Shown here in pieces: positions 28,497 through 38,410 of a stretch of 64,000 nt of DNA; position 1 is the stretch's first letter, and every line of letters starts with the position of its first letter. Origin of the DNA: Draconibacterium sp. (GTDB lineage: Bacteria; Bacteroidota; Bacteroidia; Bacteroidales; Prolixibacteraceae); NCBI GenBank assembly GCA_016705335.1, contig JADIYN010000017.1, positions 37,943 through 101,942 on the forward strand, written 5' to 3'. The notes below the pieces were generated by a model. The model was not told the DNA's origin and ran no database searches. It saw only the letters and a program-made list of their open reading frames with translations. The translations under genes were made by a program, and so were the position numbers.

Positions 28497-29684
28497 ATGA
28501 AAAAAGCAATCGTAATTTTACTCGTTATGACAAGCATCGCATCGTTTGCACAACAATCCCTGTTTGGTGGACAGGAAATAAAATCACCTGAAATTAATGC
28601 CAACAATTCGGTAATATTTCGCTTTGTGGCACCCAACGCCGATACTGTTAAAATTACTGGCGATTTTCTGCCAACGGAAAAAATAAAAACCCAGTGGGGA
28701 GAATTTGATGCACCTGGCAAAGCAAATTTAATAAAAAACGAAAAAGGAGTTTGGAGTTTCACATCTCAGGTATTGCAACCTGAGTTATATAGTTATTCTT
28801 TTATAGTTGACGGAATAACAACCACAGATCCGAACAATCCATTTCTGGTTCGTGACGTGGCTTCGGTTACAAACATCTTCATTATTGGTGGTGGTCAGGC
28901 CGATTTATATAAGGTAAAAGACATTCCTCACGGAACAGTGGCCAAACGCTGGTATGATTCTCCGGGTCTGGGAATGGACCGAAGAATAACCATTTATACA
29001 CCGGCAGGCTATGAATCAGGTAACGAAAAATACCCGGTTTTGTATTTACTTCATGGTGCAGGTGGTGATGAGGAAGCGTGGAATACGCTTGGCAGAACGG
29101 CACAAATAATGGATAACCTGATTTCTCAGGGAAAAGTAAAACCAATGATTGTTGTAATGCCTAATGGAAATGTGATTCAGGATGCAGCGCCAGGTGAAGG
29201 TCACGACGGATTTTACAAACCACAGTTTATGGTTGCGAAAACAATGGACGGAACTTACGAAGCCAATTTTATGGATATCATCAAATTTGTTGAAACAAAC
29301 TACCGCGTAAAAGCCGACAAAGCAAACCGTGCCGTTGCAGGACTTTCAATGGGAGGTTTTCATTCGTTACATATTTCGCGGTATTATCCAAATACTTTCG
29401 ATTATGTGGGTTTGTTTTCCGCTGCCATTTTGCCCAATCAAAATGTTTCAAGCCCGGTTTATTATGACATTGACAAGACACTAAAAACGCAAATGGATAA
29501 TGGTTATAAACTGTATTGGATTGCAATTGGCAACACCGATTTTCTATATAAAAATGTTGAAGAATACCGGGCCAAACTCGACAAAATGGGAATGAAATAC
29601 ATTTACCGCGAATCTGACGGTGGTCATATCTGGAGAAACTGGCGTATTTATCTTTCTGAATTTGCACCACAACTGTTTAAATAA
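28497..29684 (+). CDS. Secreted CE1-like esterase (feruloyl/acetyl esterase type), copy 1
   Basis: A 395-aa alpha/beta hydrolase with signal peptide MKKAIVILLVMTSIASFAQ. An N-terminal E-set/CBM48-like beta sandwich (about 30-125; NSVIFRFVAPNADTVKITGD) precedes an esterase-D/CE1 domain. The oxyanion-region motif is YLLHGAGGDEEAW, the nucleophile elbow GLSMGGFHSL (Ser about 283) and the catalytic His DGGHIWRNWR near the end. CE1 enzymes remove ferulate or acetate from plant xylans. It is first in a four-gene plus-strand block with a second esterase, a GH3 enzyme and a type-B carboxylesterase, preceded by a candidate operator. The exact ester substrate is inference. Confidence 0.87.
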   Translation: MKKAIVILLVMTSIASFAQQSLFGGQEIKSPEINANNSVIFRFVAPNADTVKITGDFLPTEKIKTQWGEFDAPGKANLIKNEKGVWSFTSQVLQPELYSYSFIVDGITTTDPNNPFLVRDVASVTNIFIIGGGQADLYKVKDIPHGTVAKRWYDSPGLGMDRRITIYTPAGYESGNEKYPVLYLLHGAGGDEEAWNTLGRTAQIMDNLISQGKVKPMIVVMPNGNVIQDAAPGEGHDGFYKPQFMVAKTMDGTYEANFMDIIKFVETNYRVKADKANRAVAGLSMGGFHSLHISRYYPNTFDYVGLFSAAILPNQNVSSPVYYDIDKTLKTQMDNGYKLYWIAIGNTDFLYKNVEEYRAKLDKMGMKYIYRESDGGHIWRNWRIYLSEFAPQLFK

Positions 29685-29739
29685 AACTGCTGAAAATTGC
29701 AATAAAGTATTTATCGATTAAAACTAAAAAAACTTAATT

Positions 29740-30900
29740 ATGAAAAATTTGAACTTATTATTTTCAGCAATTGTAATGTTGCTTTTTTCAATATTTTCAG
29801 TCAACGCCCAGTCTCAACGCGGGCCGAGAGTTAAATCTCCTGAAATTCACACCAACAATTCGGTAACTTTTCGCTTACTGGCACCTGAAGCTTCAAAAGT
29901 CACACTTTCGGGAAACTGGATGGCGGGCTGGGGAACACAGGTTGAACTAACAAAAGGAGATTCCGGAATATGGTCGGTTACAACAGAAATCCTTCCTGCT
30001 GAATTTTACACTTACACCTTTTATACAAATGGTGTTAAAACCCTCGATCCTCAGAATCCACAAGTAGTTCGCGATGGAACAAGATTTGAAAATGCAGTAA
30101 TTGTTCCGGGCAAAGAATCTGAAGTTTATACAGTAAAAGATGTTCCGCATGGAGTTCTTTCCAAAGTTTGGTATCCTTCTCCAACACTCGAAAAAAGCCG
30201 GCGGATGTACGTTTACACACCTCCCGGATATGCTGAAAGCACTGAAAAATATCCTGTTTTCTATTTGCTTCATGGAGCAGGAGGCGATGAAGATGCATGG
30301 ACTACATTAGGTCGTACACCGTACATTCTCGATAACCTGATTGCTGAAGGAAAAGCCAAACCAATGATTGTTGTAATGACAAATGGTAACGCATGGTCAT
30401 CAGCAGCTCCGGGAGAAGAACCAAAAGCTGAAAGCACACCCGATTTTTCTCAAATGGCTCGTGGTGGTTTTGAAAAAAGCCTTGTAAATGACGTGATTCC
30501 ATTTATCGAAAAAAATTACCGCACATTAACCAACAAAAACAACAGGGCAATTGCAGGTTTATCAATGGGAGGAATGCATACACAAACTATAACAAATACA
30601 AATCCTGACAAATTCGGATATATAGGAGTTATGAGTATGGGTTTGATGAATAATTCACGCTGGGGAAATTATAACGAAGAAGAACACAAAAAACAAATTC
30701 AAACATTGAAAGACAGTGGTATAAAATTGTACTGGATTGGTTGTGGCAAGGAAGATTTTCTTTATGAAAGTGTAACCAACCTGCGAAAATTTTATGATGA
30801 TTCAGGTTTCAAATACGAATACCTCGAAACTCCCGGCGGTCATACCTGGACAAACTGGAGAATTTACCTTTCAGAACTGTCACCAAAATTATTCAGGTAA
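29740..30900 (+). CDS. Secreted CE1-like esterase, copy 2 (tandem paralogue)
   Basis: A 386-aa paralogue of the upstream gene with the same layout. Signal peptide MKNLNLLFSAIVMLLFSIFSVNAQ is followed by a beta-sandwich domain (NSVTFRLLAPEASKVTLSGN) and a CE1 domain with YLLHGAGGDEDAWTTLGRTP, the nucleophile GLSMGGMHTQ and the His GGHTWTNWRIYL. The gene starts 55 nt after copy 1 and ends 40 nt before the GH3 start, so all are probably co-transcribed. The copies differ most in the region after the oxyanion motif (APGEEPKAESTPDFSQMARG here), so they may prefer different esters. Confidence 0.87.
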   Translation: MKNLNLLFSAIVMLLFSIFSVNAQSQRGPRVKSPEIHTNNSVTFRLLAPEASKVTLSGNWMAGWGTQVELTKGDSGIWSVTTEILPAEFYTYTFYTNGVKTLDPQNPQVVRDGTRFENAVIVPGKESEVYTVKDVPHGVLSKVWYPSPTLEKSRRMYVYTPPGYAESTEKYPVFYLLHGAGGDEDAWTTLGRTPYILDNLIAEGKAKPMIVVMTNGNAWSSAAPGEEPKAESTPDFSQMARGGFEKSLVNDVIPFIEKNYRTLTNKNNRAIAGLSMGGMHTQTITNTNPDKFGYIGVMSMGLMNNSRWGNYNEEEHKKQIQTLKDSGIKLYWIGCGKEDFLYESVTNLRKFYDDSGFKYEYLETPGGHTWTNWRIYLSELSPKLFR

Positions 30901-30940
30901 TTTTCAAACAGAAAGTATCCAACTAATTAATAGTAGAAAA

Positions 30941-33211
30941 ATGAATTTACAAAGAATTTTATGGATTGCAGTTTTTGCAATTATAATGATGGAATCTTCA
31001 GGACAAAAAACACACAAGTCTGTATTACTTCAGCATGATAAAAAAATTGATGCAATAATTCAGCAAATGACATTGGAAGAAAAAGTGGAAATGCTTCATG
31101 GCAAAACCATGTTTGCTTCTGCCGGGGTTGAAAGGCTGGGAATTGCTGATGTAAAATATGCCGACGGACCGTTTGGTATTCGCGAGGAATTACAACCGCA
31201 TAGCTGGGCTCCGCTTGGATTGACAACCGATAAAGCCACATTTTTCCCTACAGGTTCAGCACTTGCTGCTACATGGAGCCCTGAACTGGCTTATGAATAT
31301 GGAACAGGAATGGCACGGGAAGCCCGGATGCGCGGGAAAGATATGATACTCGGGCCGGCAATAAATATCCAGCGAATCCCGACCGGTGGCCGCACCTATG
31401 AATACCTCAGCGAAGACCCTTTTTTAAGTTCAAGATTATCCGTAGGATATACAAAAGGTGTTCAGGAAAACGAAGCTGCCGTGTGTCTTAAACATTATGC
31501 ACTAAACAACCAGGAGAATAATCGCGGAACTGTGAATGTAATAATTGGTGAACGTGCCATGCGTGAGATTTATCTTCCGCCATTCAGAGCTGCTGTTGAA
31601 GAAGCAGATGCTTTCGGAGTAATGGCAGCCTACAATAAAGTAAATGATAGGTGGTGTTCAGAAAACGACATACTGCAGAATAAAATTTTGCGCGATGAAT
31701 GGGGATTTGCAGGAATGATAATATCAGACTGGGGAGGAACACACAGCACAGTTGATGCAGTAACTTATGGATTGAATGTTGAAATGCCCGATAAAAAATA
31801 TTTGGGACAGGCACTTTTGGATTCAGTAAAAGCAGGAAAGGTTTCCGAAGAAATTATTAATCTGCGCGTTCGCGAAATTTTACGGGTCAGAATGGAAATT
31901 AAACCAGTTCCGGAGGAAAAAGCAAACAAGGAAATTACATCGCAGCCGGCTCAGCAGAAAATTGCTTACAATGTGGCAAGCAAATCAATTGTTTTGTTGA
32001 AAAACAACGGAATTCTGCCTATCGATATTAGCAAAAAACCAGTAATTGCAGTTATTGGCGCCAACGCTACTCAAATTATGGCTACCGGCGGTTTGGGAGC
32101 AGGAGTAAAAACTTTATATGAAGTAACTCCTTTGGAAGGATTAAAAAACAAAATTGGTGATAAGGCTGAAATTGTTTTTGCTCAGGGTTATGTTCCTGTT
32201 GTTTTCACATGGGGAAGAAAGTCGCCCGAACAACTGGAAAAGGAAGCCCGGGAAAAGGAAATCAAAACAAAAGAACTTACAAAAGAAGCGATGGACGTTG
32301 CTTCAAAAGCCGATTTGGTTTTATTTATTGGCGGCAACAACCGATCTGTTGAAACCGAAGGGAGCGACAGAAAAGACATAAAATTACCTTCAGGTCAGGA
32401 TGAACTGATTCAGAAGATTGCTGAAGTTAACAAGAACATAGTTACCGTTTTGACAAGCGGAGCTCCTAACGATTTAAATGTGGTAAATTCAATTTCAAAA
32501 GCACTGCTGATTTCATGGTTCAACGGAACGGAAGGTGGAAATGCCCTTGCTGATGTTTTGCTTGGGAATATTTCGCCAAGCGGTAGGTTACCTTTCACAC
32601 TGCCTGTAAAACTTGAAGATTCACCGGCTTACGCGTTGGGCAATTATCCACAGGGAAATAAAAATGCCGATGTTTTTGCCAACCTCGTTTCTGAAACCGA
32701 TTCGATTGGTGTAACTGCAGAAAAAAAATCGGAAGCACTAAACCGCGACCCGAATACTGCAAACTATTCAGAAGAATCATTGGTGGGCTACCGCTGGTTC
32801 GATACAAAAAAACTTCCTGTAATGTATCCTTTTGGCTACGGACTCACTTATACTGATTTTAATTATTCAGCTTTAAAAACCGACAGTGAAAAATATGGCA
32901 AGAATGATATAATCCGGGTTTCTTTTGAATTGAAAAATACGGGCAAAATGGCTGCTGACGAAGTTGTTCAGGTTTACATTCACCGAATAAATCCATCAGT
33001 TGAATGGCCCGAAAAAGAGTTGAAAGCATTCTCAAGGGAAACATTGAATCCAGGTGAAAGCAAAACCTTAACGCTTGAAATTCCAGTTAAAAACCTGCAA
33101 TACTGGAACGAAACTAAACATGCCTGGGACGATGATTTGTGTAATATAGAATTACAGGTTGGCGCATCAGCCGGAGATATTAAATTCAAAAAAGAAGTGG
33201 CATTGAAATAA
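30941..33211 (+). CDS. Glycoside hydrolase family 3 (beta-glucosidase/beta-xylosidase type)
   Basis: A 756-aa secreted enzyme with signal peptide MNLQRILWIAVFAIIMMESSGQ. I use this ATG at 30941; the frame is open upstream but overlaps the previous gene. The GH3 N-domain shows YADGPFGIRE, GRTYEYLSEDPFLSSRL and the nucleophile Asp in MIISDWGGTHS (about 263). The second alpha/beta sandwich carries the acid-base region (VETEGSDRKDIKLPSGQDEL), and a fibronectin-III-like C-domain ends the protein (ADEVVQVYIHRINPSVEWPE). It removes terminal beta-linked sugars. Its place after two CE1-like esterases suggests decorated hemicellulose breakdown. Confidence 0.92.
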   Translation: MNLQRILWIAVFAIIMMESSGQKTHKSVLLQHDKKIDAIIQQMTLEEKVEMLHGKTMFASAGVERLGIADVKYADGPFGIREELQPHSWAPLGLTTDKATFFPTGSALAATWSPELAYEYGTGMAREARMRGKDMILGPAINIQRIPTGGRTYEYLSEDPFLSSRLSVGYTKGVQENEAAVCLKHYALNNQENNRGTVNVIIGERAMREIYLPPFRAAVEEADAFGVMAAYNKVNDRWCSENDILQNKILRDEWGFAGMIISDWGGTHSTVDAVTYGLNVEMPDKKYLGQALLDSVKAGKVSEEIINLRVREILRVRMEIKPVPEEKANKEITSQPAQQKIAYNVASKSIVLLKNNGILPIDISKKPVIAVIGANATQIMATGGLGAGVKTLYEVTPLEGLKNKIGDKAEIVFAQGYVPVVFTWGRKSPEQLEKEAREKEIKTKELTKEAMDVASKADLVLFIGGNNRSVETEGSDRKDIKLPSGQDELIQKIAEVNKNIVTVLTSGAPNDLNVVNSISKALLISWFNGTEGGNALADVLLGNISPSGRLPFTLPVKLEDSPAYALGNYPQGNKNADVFANLVSETDSIGVTAEKKSEALNRDPNTANYSEESLVGYRWFDTKKLPVMYPFGYGLTYTDFNYSALKTDSEKYGKNDIIRVSFELKNTGKMAADEVVQVYIHRINPSVEWPEKELKAFSRETLNPGESKTLTLEIPVKNLQYWNETKHAWDDDLCNIELQVGASAGDIKFKKEVALK

Positions 33212-33255
33212 TACTTTAAAATTATATTACATCAATAAATAAATACCAAAAATTT

Positions 33256-34926
33256 ATGAAAACCAACAGAAGAAACTTTTTTCAAACCATGGGAGCCGGG
33301 GCAGCTGGGATTGGACTGGCATCAGCATTTCCATTAACAGCTTGCACTGCAACCGGGGAAAATTCAGAAGAAAATGACGGGCAGATTTTATTGGTAGGTG
33401 ATGACATTGCCGTTGCCCAAACAGTTTACGGAAAAATACAGGGTTTTATCCTCCGCGGAATATACAATTTTCGTGGAATTCCATACGGAGCTGATACGAG
33501 TGGGAAAAACCGTTTTATGCCACCACAAAAACCAGAGCCGTGGACAGATACAAAACCAACTACCTGGTGGGGAAACACTGCCCCGCAAATCATGGACAAC
33601 CGCTATGGAAACACCTGGGCTTCGTTTGTTGACCATTGGAATTATGACGATGTAAGCGAAGATTGTCTGAAACTAAATGTATGGACACCTGCTCTCGCCG
33701 ATGAAAAAAAACGACCGGTAATGGTTTGGCTGCATGGCGGCGGATATACTAACGGAAACGCAATAGAACAGGATGGTTACGATGGAGAAAACCTTTCACG
33801 AAAAGGTGATATAGTTTTTGTGTCAATCAACCATCGTTTGGGTCCAATCGGATTTTCAGATTTATCGGGTGTAGGTGGAGATAAATACAAGGATTCAGGA
33901 AATGTGGGAGCTCTTGATATGGTAGCCGCACTCGAATGGGTAAAAGAGAATATTGCAAATTTTGGCGGCGATCCTGATAATGTAACTATTATGGGACAGT
34001 CGGGCGGTGGAGCAAAAGTATGCGTACTTGCTGCAATGCCTGCTGCCAAAGGTTTGATTCATAAATCTGTGCCTTTAAGCGGTTCATCAACAAATGCTCT
34101 TGACCAGGAATACTCGCAAAAACTGGGTGAATACATTTTGAAAGAAGCCGGGCTGAAAACTTCTGAAATTGATAAACTTCAGGAAATATCATGGAAAGAT
34201 TATATTCTGCTCGCCAACAAAGCTGCACAGAAAATGGCATCGGAAGCAGGAAATACAGGAATGCGTGGCGGATTTGCTCCTGTTGCCGATGGTATTAACA
34301 TTCCAAAAGGAACTTTCTACAATGAAGCTGTAGGATTTTCATCGGATGTACCCATGCTCATCTGCAGTACTTTCCACGAATGGGGAGCTGCCAGAACTAA
34401 TCCTGATTTGGAAAAAATTACAGCAGATGAAGCCAAAAATATGTTGAAGGAACGTGCTGGATTCAGAGGTGGACTTGGAGAAAAGGCACCTGAAGTTTAT
34501 GATGCTTACGCAAAAATATTTCCCGATAAAAAACCAATAGAAATTATGACCCTTGTATCAAGTAACCGCAAGGGTGTTGTAGATACAGCAACAGCAAAAT
34601 TGGTTCAAACCGCACCTGTTTACGTTGCCTGGTTTGGTTGGGAACCACCGCTGTTTAATGGCAGAATGCGTGCTTTTCATTGTCTCGATATTTGTTTCTG
34701 GTATGCCAATACCGACCTGATGTTAACACACACCGGCGGTGGGTCAAGACCCAGAAAACTCTCTGAAAAAATGTCGGGTTCATTATTGAATTTCATGAAA
34801 ACAGGAAATCCAAATGGCGCAGGATTACCCGAATGGCCGGCATTTACAGTTGAAAATGGGGAAACAATGGTTTTAAATGATACAAGCGAAGTTAAAAACG
34901 ATCCCGACCGGGAAGGAGAAAATTGA
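33256..34926 (+). CDS. Type-B carboxylesterase with Tat signal
   Basis: A 556-aa alpha/beta hydrolase of the carboxylesterase/para-nitrobenzyl esterase family. The N-terminus KTNRRNFFQTMGAGAAGIGL is a twin-arginine signal. LTACTA could add a lipobox Cys, so it may be an exported lipoprotein. The body shows YNFRGIPYGADTSG, EDCLKLNVWTP, the oxyanion motif WLHGGGYTNGN and the nucleophile GQSGGGAKV (Ser about 249); the His is near FHCLDICFWY. It starts 44 nt after the GH3 gene and ends the block before a terminator. Substrate unknown; probably an acyl-decorated sugar in this context. Confidence 0.88.
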   Translation: MKTNRRNFFQTMGAGAAGIGLASAFPLTACTATGENSEENDGQILLVGDDIAVAQTVYGKIQGFILRGIYNFRGIPYGADTSGKNRFMPPQKPEPWTDTKPTTWWGNTAPQIMDNRYGNTWASFVDHWNYDDVSEDCLKLNVWTPALADEKKRPVMVWLHGGGYTNGNAIEQDGYDGENLSRKGDIVFVSINHRLGPIGFSDLSGVGGDKYKDSGNVGALDMVAALEWVKENIANFGGDPDNVTIMGQSGGGAKVCVLAAMPAAKGLIHKSVPLSGSSTNALDQEYSQKLGEYILKEAGLKTSEIDKLQEISWKDYILLANKAAQKMASEAGNTGMRGGFAPVADGINIPKGTFYNEAVGFSSDVPMLICSTFHEWGAARTNPDLEKITADEAKNMLKERAGFRGGLGEKAPEVYDAYAKIFPDKKPIEIMTLVSSNRKGVVDTATAKLVQTAPVYVAWFGWEPPLFNGRMRAFHCLDICFWYANTDLMLTHTGGGSRPRKLSEKMSGSLLNFMKTGNPNGAGLPEWPAFTVENGETMVLNDTSEVKNDPDREGEN

Positions 34927-34930
34927 TATA

Positions 34931-34964
34931 AAAAAACGGGCTGCCTTTACCGGCTGCCGTTTTT
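34931..34964 (+). terminator. Rho-independent terminator of the esterase/GH3 block
   Basis: AAAAACGG (34932-34939) pairs with CCGTTTTT (34957-34964) around a GC-rich imperfect inner stem. It lies 5 nt after the carboxylesterase stop and ends in a T run. Confidence 0.8.
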
Positions 34965-35098
34965 AATTTCTCAATTCTGAATTCACTTGAAATCTATTGA
35001 AAAATTTCAAGTATTTCCTGAAAATCTTTCTTTCCGCGTTAATCTTTCCTGAAAAATAAAAAAGGTATTTAGCTCCCGGATGGTTTAAAGTTTTATGA

Positions 35099-35838
35099 TT
35101 ACCAACCACCGGTTAAACCGTTTTTGAGAGCGTTTTTGTAATTCACGAGGTTGAATTCGTACAGAAAAGGAGATTTGTGCGCTCCCCCTGTTTTGCGTTC
35201 TTCCAGTTTATTTAAAATATTAAAGAAAGTATCCGGCGCTGAAAATTTCGTCGATCAAGTTTTTTGTCAAGGATAGTTTCATATAATTTTTGCAGTTCGG
35301 GCATGGTGAATTTATCGGGAAGCAGGTTGTAACCAATGGGCTGGTAATTAAGTTGTTCCCTGAGTGTATTCAAAGCTTCCTGCAGGATAAAATCGTGATC
35401 CATCATTAATGATTCTTTTTCTCCAATACTTTTCCATTCAGCATTGTCTGAAAAACTATCGGGTTTTGGAACCACTTTCGTAAAATCAACAAATGCATAA
35501 AATCCAATGGAAATAAACCGCTGGTTAAACCACTCAAGACTGGTATTTTCGCCCGATTCAACTACATCTTTAACTGCAGGATTCAATACTGAGCGTTCAG
35601 GATCGCTGAAAACTTTAAATTGTTTAAGAAAAATATTGTCAAGTCCGGTCCTTTCTTTTAAAACCCTTGTTGCCGCCTGTTCAACCGATTCATCTTTACA
35701 AACAAATCCTCCGGGCAAAGCCCATTCATGCGAATATTTCATGCTCAGCAGCAACACTCTTAACTGGTTGTCATGAAATCCAAAAACAACACAGTCAAGT
35801 GAAACAGATTCAAGATAATTATCAGTTTTAAAACTCAT
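35099..35838 (-). CDS. NrtR/AraR-like Nudix-domain transcriptional regulator (C-terminal frameshift)
   Basis: The N-terminal Nudix-like domain (about 10-145) keeps WALPGGFVCKDESVEQAATR but the catalytic REXXEE helix is degraded (RVLKERTGL), as in ligand-sensing members. A winged-helix domain follows (YNLLPDKFTMPELQKLYETI, LDRRNFQRRIL). The frame ends early at 35212. Adding one base near 35220-35224 continues as NILNKLEERKTGGAHKSPFL and ends at 35099, the family-typical wing (repaired length about 246 aa). Relatives in Bacteroidota control arabinose or xylose use. A 20-bp near-palindrome upstream of this gene is identical to one before the esterase block, so it probably represses both itself and that block. 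Confidence 0.88.
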
Positions 35839-35922
35839 TTTGTCAATTTTAAAATAAAACTCATAATTTAAGTTAAACGAACAAATGATTCTTCACACTA
35901 TATTTTAGCGTTTGAATATATT

Positions 35923-35942
35923 ATTGTGTCAAAATAACACAT
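35923..35942. promoter_or_regulatory. Candidate operator, copy 2 (upstream of the Nudix regulator)
   Basis: An exact 20-of-20 match to 28390-28409 (TGTGT, 7 nt, ACACA), located 85 nt before the regulator's ATG on the minus strand. Flanking bases differ, so the conservation is confined to the site. Confidence 0.7.
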
Positions 35943-36080
35943 TACAAAGTTCAACACAAAATTTTTCACCTTACAAATCCCAAAAATTTCCAACTAAAAA
36001 AATTAATTGCGGAATTCAACCAGGAATTACCTGCAAGTAACCTTGTAAGACATTGAAATAATTCAACTTCCTGTAATAAC

Positions 36081-36118
36081 AAAAAGAGACCGTCACTTTA
36101 GTTTTGAAACGGCCTCTT
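36081..36118 (-). terminator. Terminator of htpG
   Basis: On the minus strand AAGAGGCCGT pairs with ACGGTCTCTT, with one mismatch each side of the centre, and is followed by TTT. It lies about 50 nt after the repaired htpG stop at 36169. The rest of the 35839-36168 gap holds the operator above and otherwise nothing I recognise. Confidence 0.75.
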
Positions 36119-36168
36119 CCTTTAATTTTACTCAAACTGCAAAAATGCTGCAGTTAAACGCTGAATCG

Positions 36169-38224
36169 TTATTTTATCAACTCCACACTTCGTTTTACAA
36201 ACTTATCCAAATCGGCGCCTTTTAACATTCCGTTTGCTAAAAGCGCTAAATCAACCATCTGTTTTGCCACTGTTGTTTTCCTTGCCAAATGCGGTCAAAC
36301 TTTCGCGTTTTGTCTCTTCCAATTTCGATAATTCCTTATTCAAATCAGCGAGTTTTTCGGTTTCAGCCTGCGGAATTTCTTCCTTCTTTAACTCTTTTTG
36401 TGTTTTTTCCAATTCCTCAACTTCAGCTTTTTTAGCTGTTATTTCGGCCACAAGTTTTTCAAGTTTCGCACCTAATTTTTTGTCTTTGTTATCAAGCACT
36501 TTTTTAACAAGCGGGTGATTCATGTTTACCACAAGATTCAAACTTTCCGGAAGGTCGCCATACATGTTCATACCACCTTGTGTTTGACTCATGTCTTTCA
36601 TTCGGCGCATAAATTCGCTACGTGTAATTACAATTGGAGAACCGTTTTCGCCTAAATTCTGAAAATCCACGATAAAGTAGTTGTCTTTATTTTCAGGGCA
36701 AACTGCCTGGAAAATGGGCGAAAGTTCCTCTTTTTGTTCCCACGACAAATCATTTTTCGCAGAATCTTCTTTTTGAACCAGATTTTCAACTACATCTGAA
36801 TCAACTCTGACAAACCTCTTTTCAGGATATTTTTGTTCGAATTTTTGGATTAAATGCGGTGCCAAAACATCGTCGAGTAACAACACATCGTATCCTTTAT
36901 TTTTGGCAGCTTCAACAAAAGTGTATTGTTCAACTGCATTTGTAGCGTAAATATGAACAAGGTTTTTGTTTTTGTCAGTCTGACTTTCCTTTATCAGTTT
37001 TTCATACTCTTCGAAAGTAAAATACTTGCTGTCAATATTTTTAAACATGAAAAAACTGATTGCCCTGTCGTAGAATTTCTCTTCGGTGAGCATTCCATAT
37101 TCAATAAAAATTTTCAGGTCATCCCATTTTTTCTCGAAATCTTCGCGACTGTCCTTAAAAATCTGTGCCAACCGATCGGCTACTTTTTTATTGATGTGGC
37201 TGCTGATCTTCTTCACATTCGAATCGCTTTGCAAATATGAGCGCGAAACATTCAGCGGAATATCAGGTGAATCGAGCACTCCATGTAAAAGTGTCAAAAA
37301 TTCAGGAACAATCCCTTCAACTGAATCGGTAACAAAAACCTGGTTGCTGTACAACTGAATTTTGTTTTTCTGAACTTCAAAATTGTTTTTGATTTTCGGG
37401 AAATAAAGAATCCCTGTCAGATTGAACGGATAATCAACATTTAAATGAATATTGAAAAGCGGCTCGTCTGCCATTGGATACAACTTTCTGTAGAAGTTTT
37501 TATAATCCTCATCCTTCAAATCAGCGGGAGCTTTTGTCCATGCCGGTGCAGTTTCGTTTATCTGATCATCTTCTTCTGTGTCAACCTGTTTGCCATCTTT
37601 CCACTCTTTTTTCTTTCCAAAAACTACAGGAACCGGAAGGAATGAGCAATATTTATCAAGTATTCCCCTTATTTTCGATTCATCCAAAAATCCTTTTTCC
37701 TCTTCACTGATATACATTACGATATCAGTTCCAACTTCCTCTTTTTCAGTTTCATCTAACGTAAATTCAGGGCTGCCCGTGCAACTCCATTTTACAGCTT
37801 TCGAATCTTCTTTATACGATTTGGTAATGATTTCAACTTTTTCGGAAACCATAAAAGAGCTGTAAAAACCAAGTCCAAAATGGCCAATAATTGCATGGGC
37901 ATCGGTTTTGTATTTTTCAAGAAACTCGTTGGCACCCGAAAATGCAATCTGGTTAATGTATTTTTCAATTTCTTCTGCAGTCATTCCAATTCCATTGTCA
38001 GAAATGGTAATGGTTTTTGCTTCGGTATCTAATTTAACCTTTACTTTTGCATCGGTAATGTCACCTTTAAATTCACCTTTTGAAGCAAGGGTCCTTAGTT
38101 TTTGTGTAGCATCAACAGCATTCGAAACTATTTCCCGTAAAAAGATATCATGATCAGAATAAAGAAACTTTTTGATAATTGGGAATAGATTTTCGCTTGT
38201 TACACCAATTTTTCCTGTTTGCAT
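36169..38224 (-). CDS. htpG: Molecular chaperone HtpG (Hsp90), frameshifted near the C-terminus
   Basis: A cytosolic Hsp90. The GHKL ATPase domain has LREIVSNAVDATQK, ISDNGIGMTAEEIEKYI and the lid GHFGLGFYSSF. Middle and C-terminal dimerisation domains follow. The start is the ATG at 38224 (MQTGKIGVTSENLF); the open frame upstream reads non-conserved sequence. The frame is lost at a TTTT run (plus strand 36276-36279), ending in NNSGKTDG. Removing one base restores GKETTVAKQMVDLALLANGM and the normal end RSVELIK at 36169. Repaired length is about 685 aa. Stand-alone, convergent with the Nudix gene's neighbourhood. Confidence 0.95.
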
Positions 38225-38410
38225 ATTGTTTGAATTTAAATTATTAATGTTTGGCGGGCTAATTTCAAACAACATGCCATTCGGAAATTATGACTAATTG
38301 TCATTTTACTTTTTTATATTTAAAGCATACTGGCGCAAAAAATGACATTTCTCCTGAATTAAATTCATTCAAAGTAACTTTCTTTGCAACGATTTCATAA
38401 TTTAGTTTGA

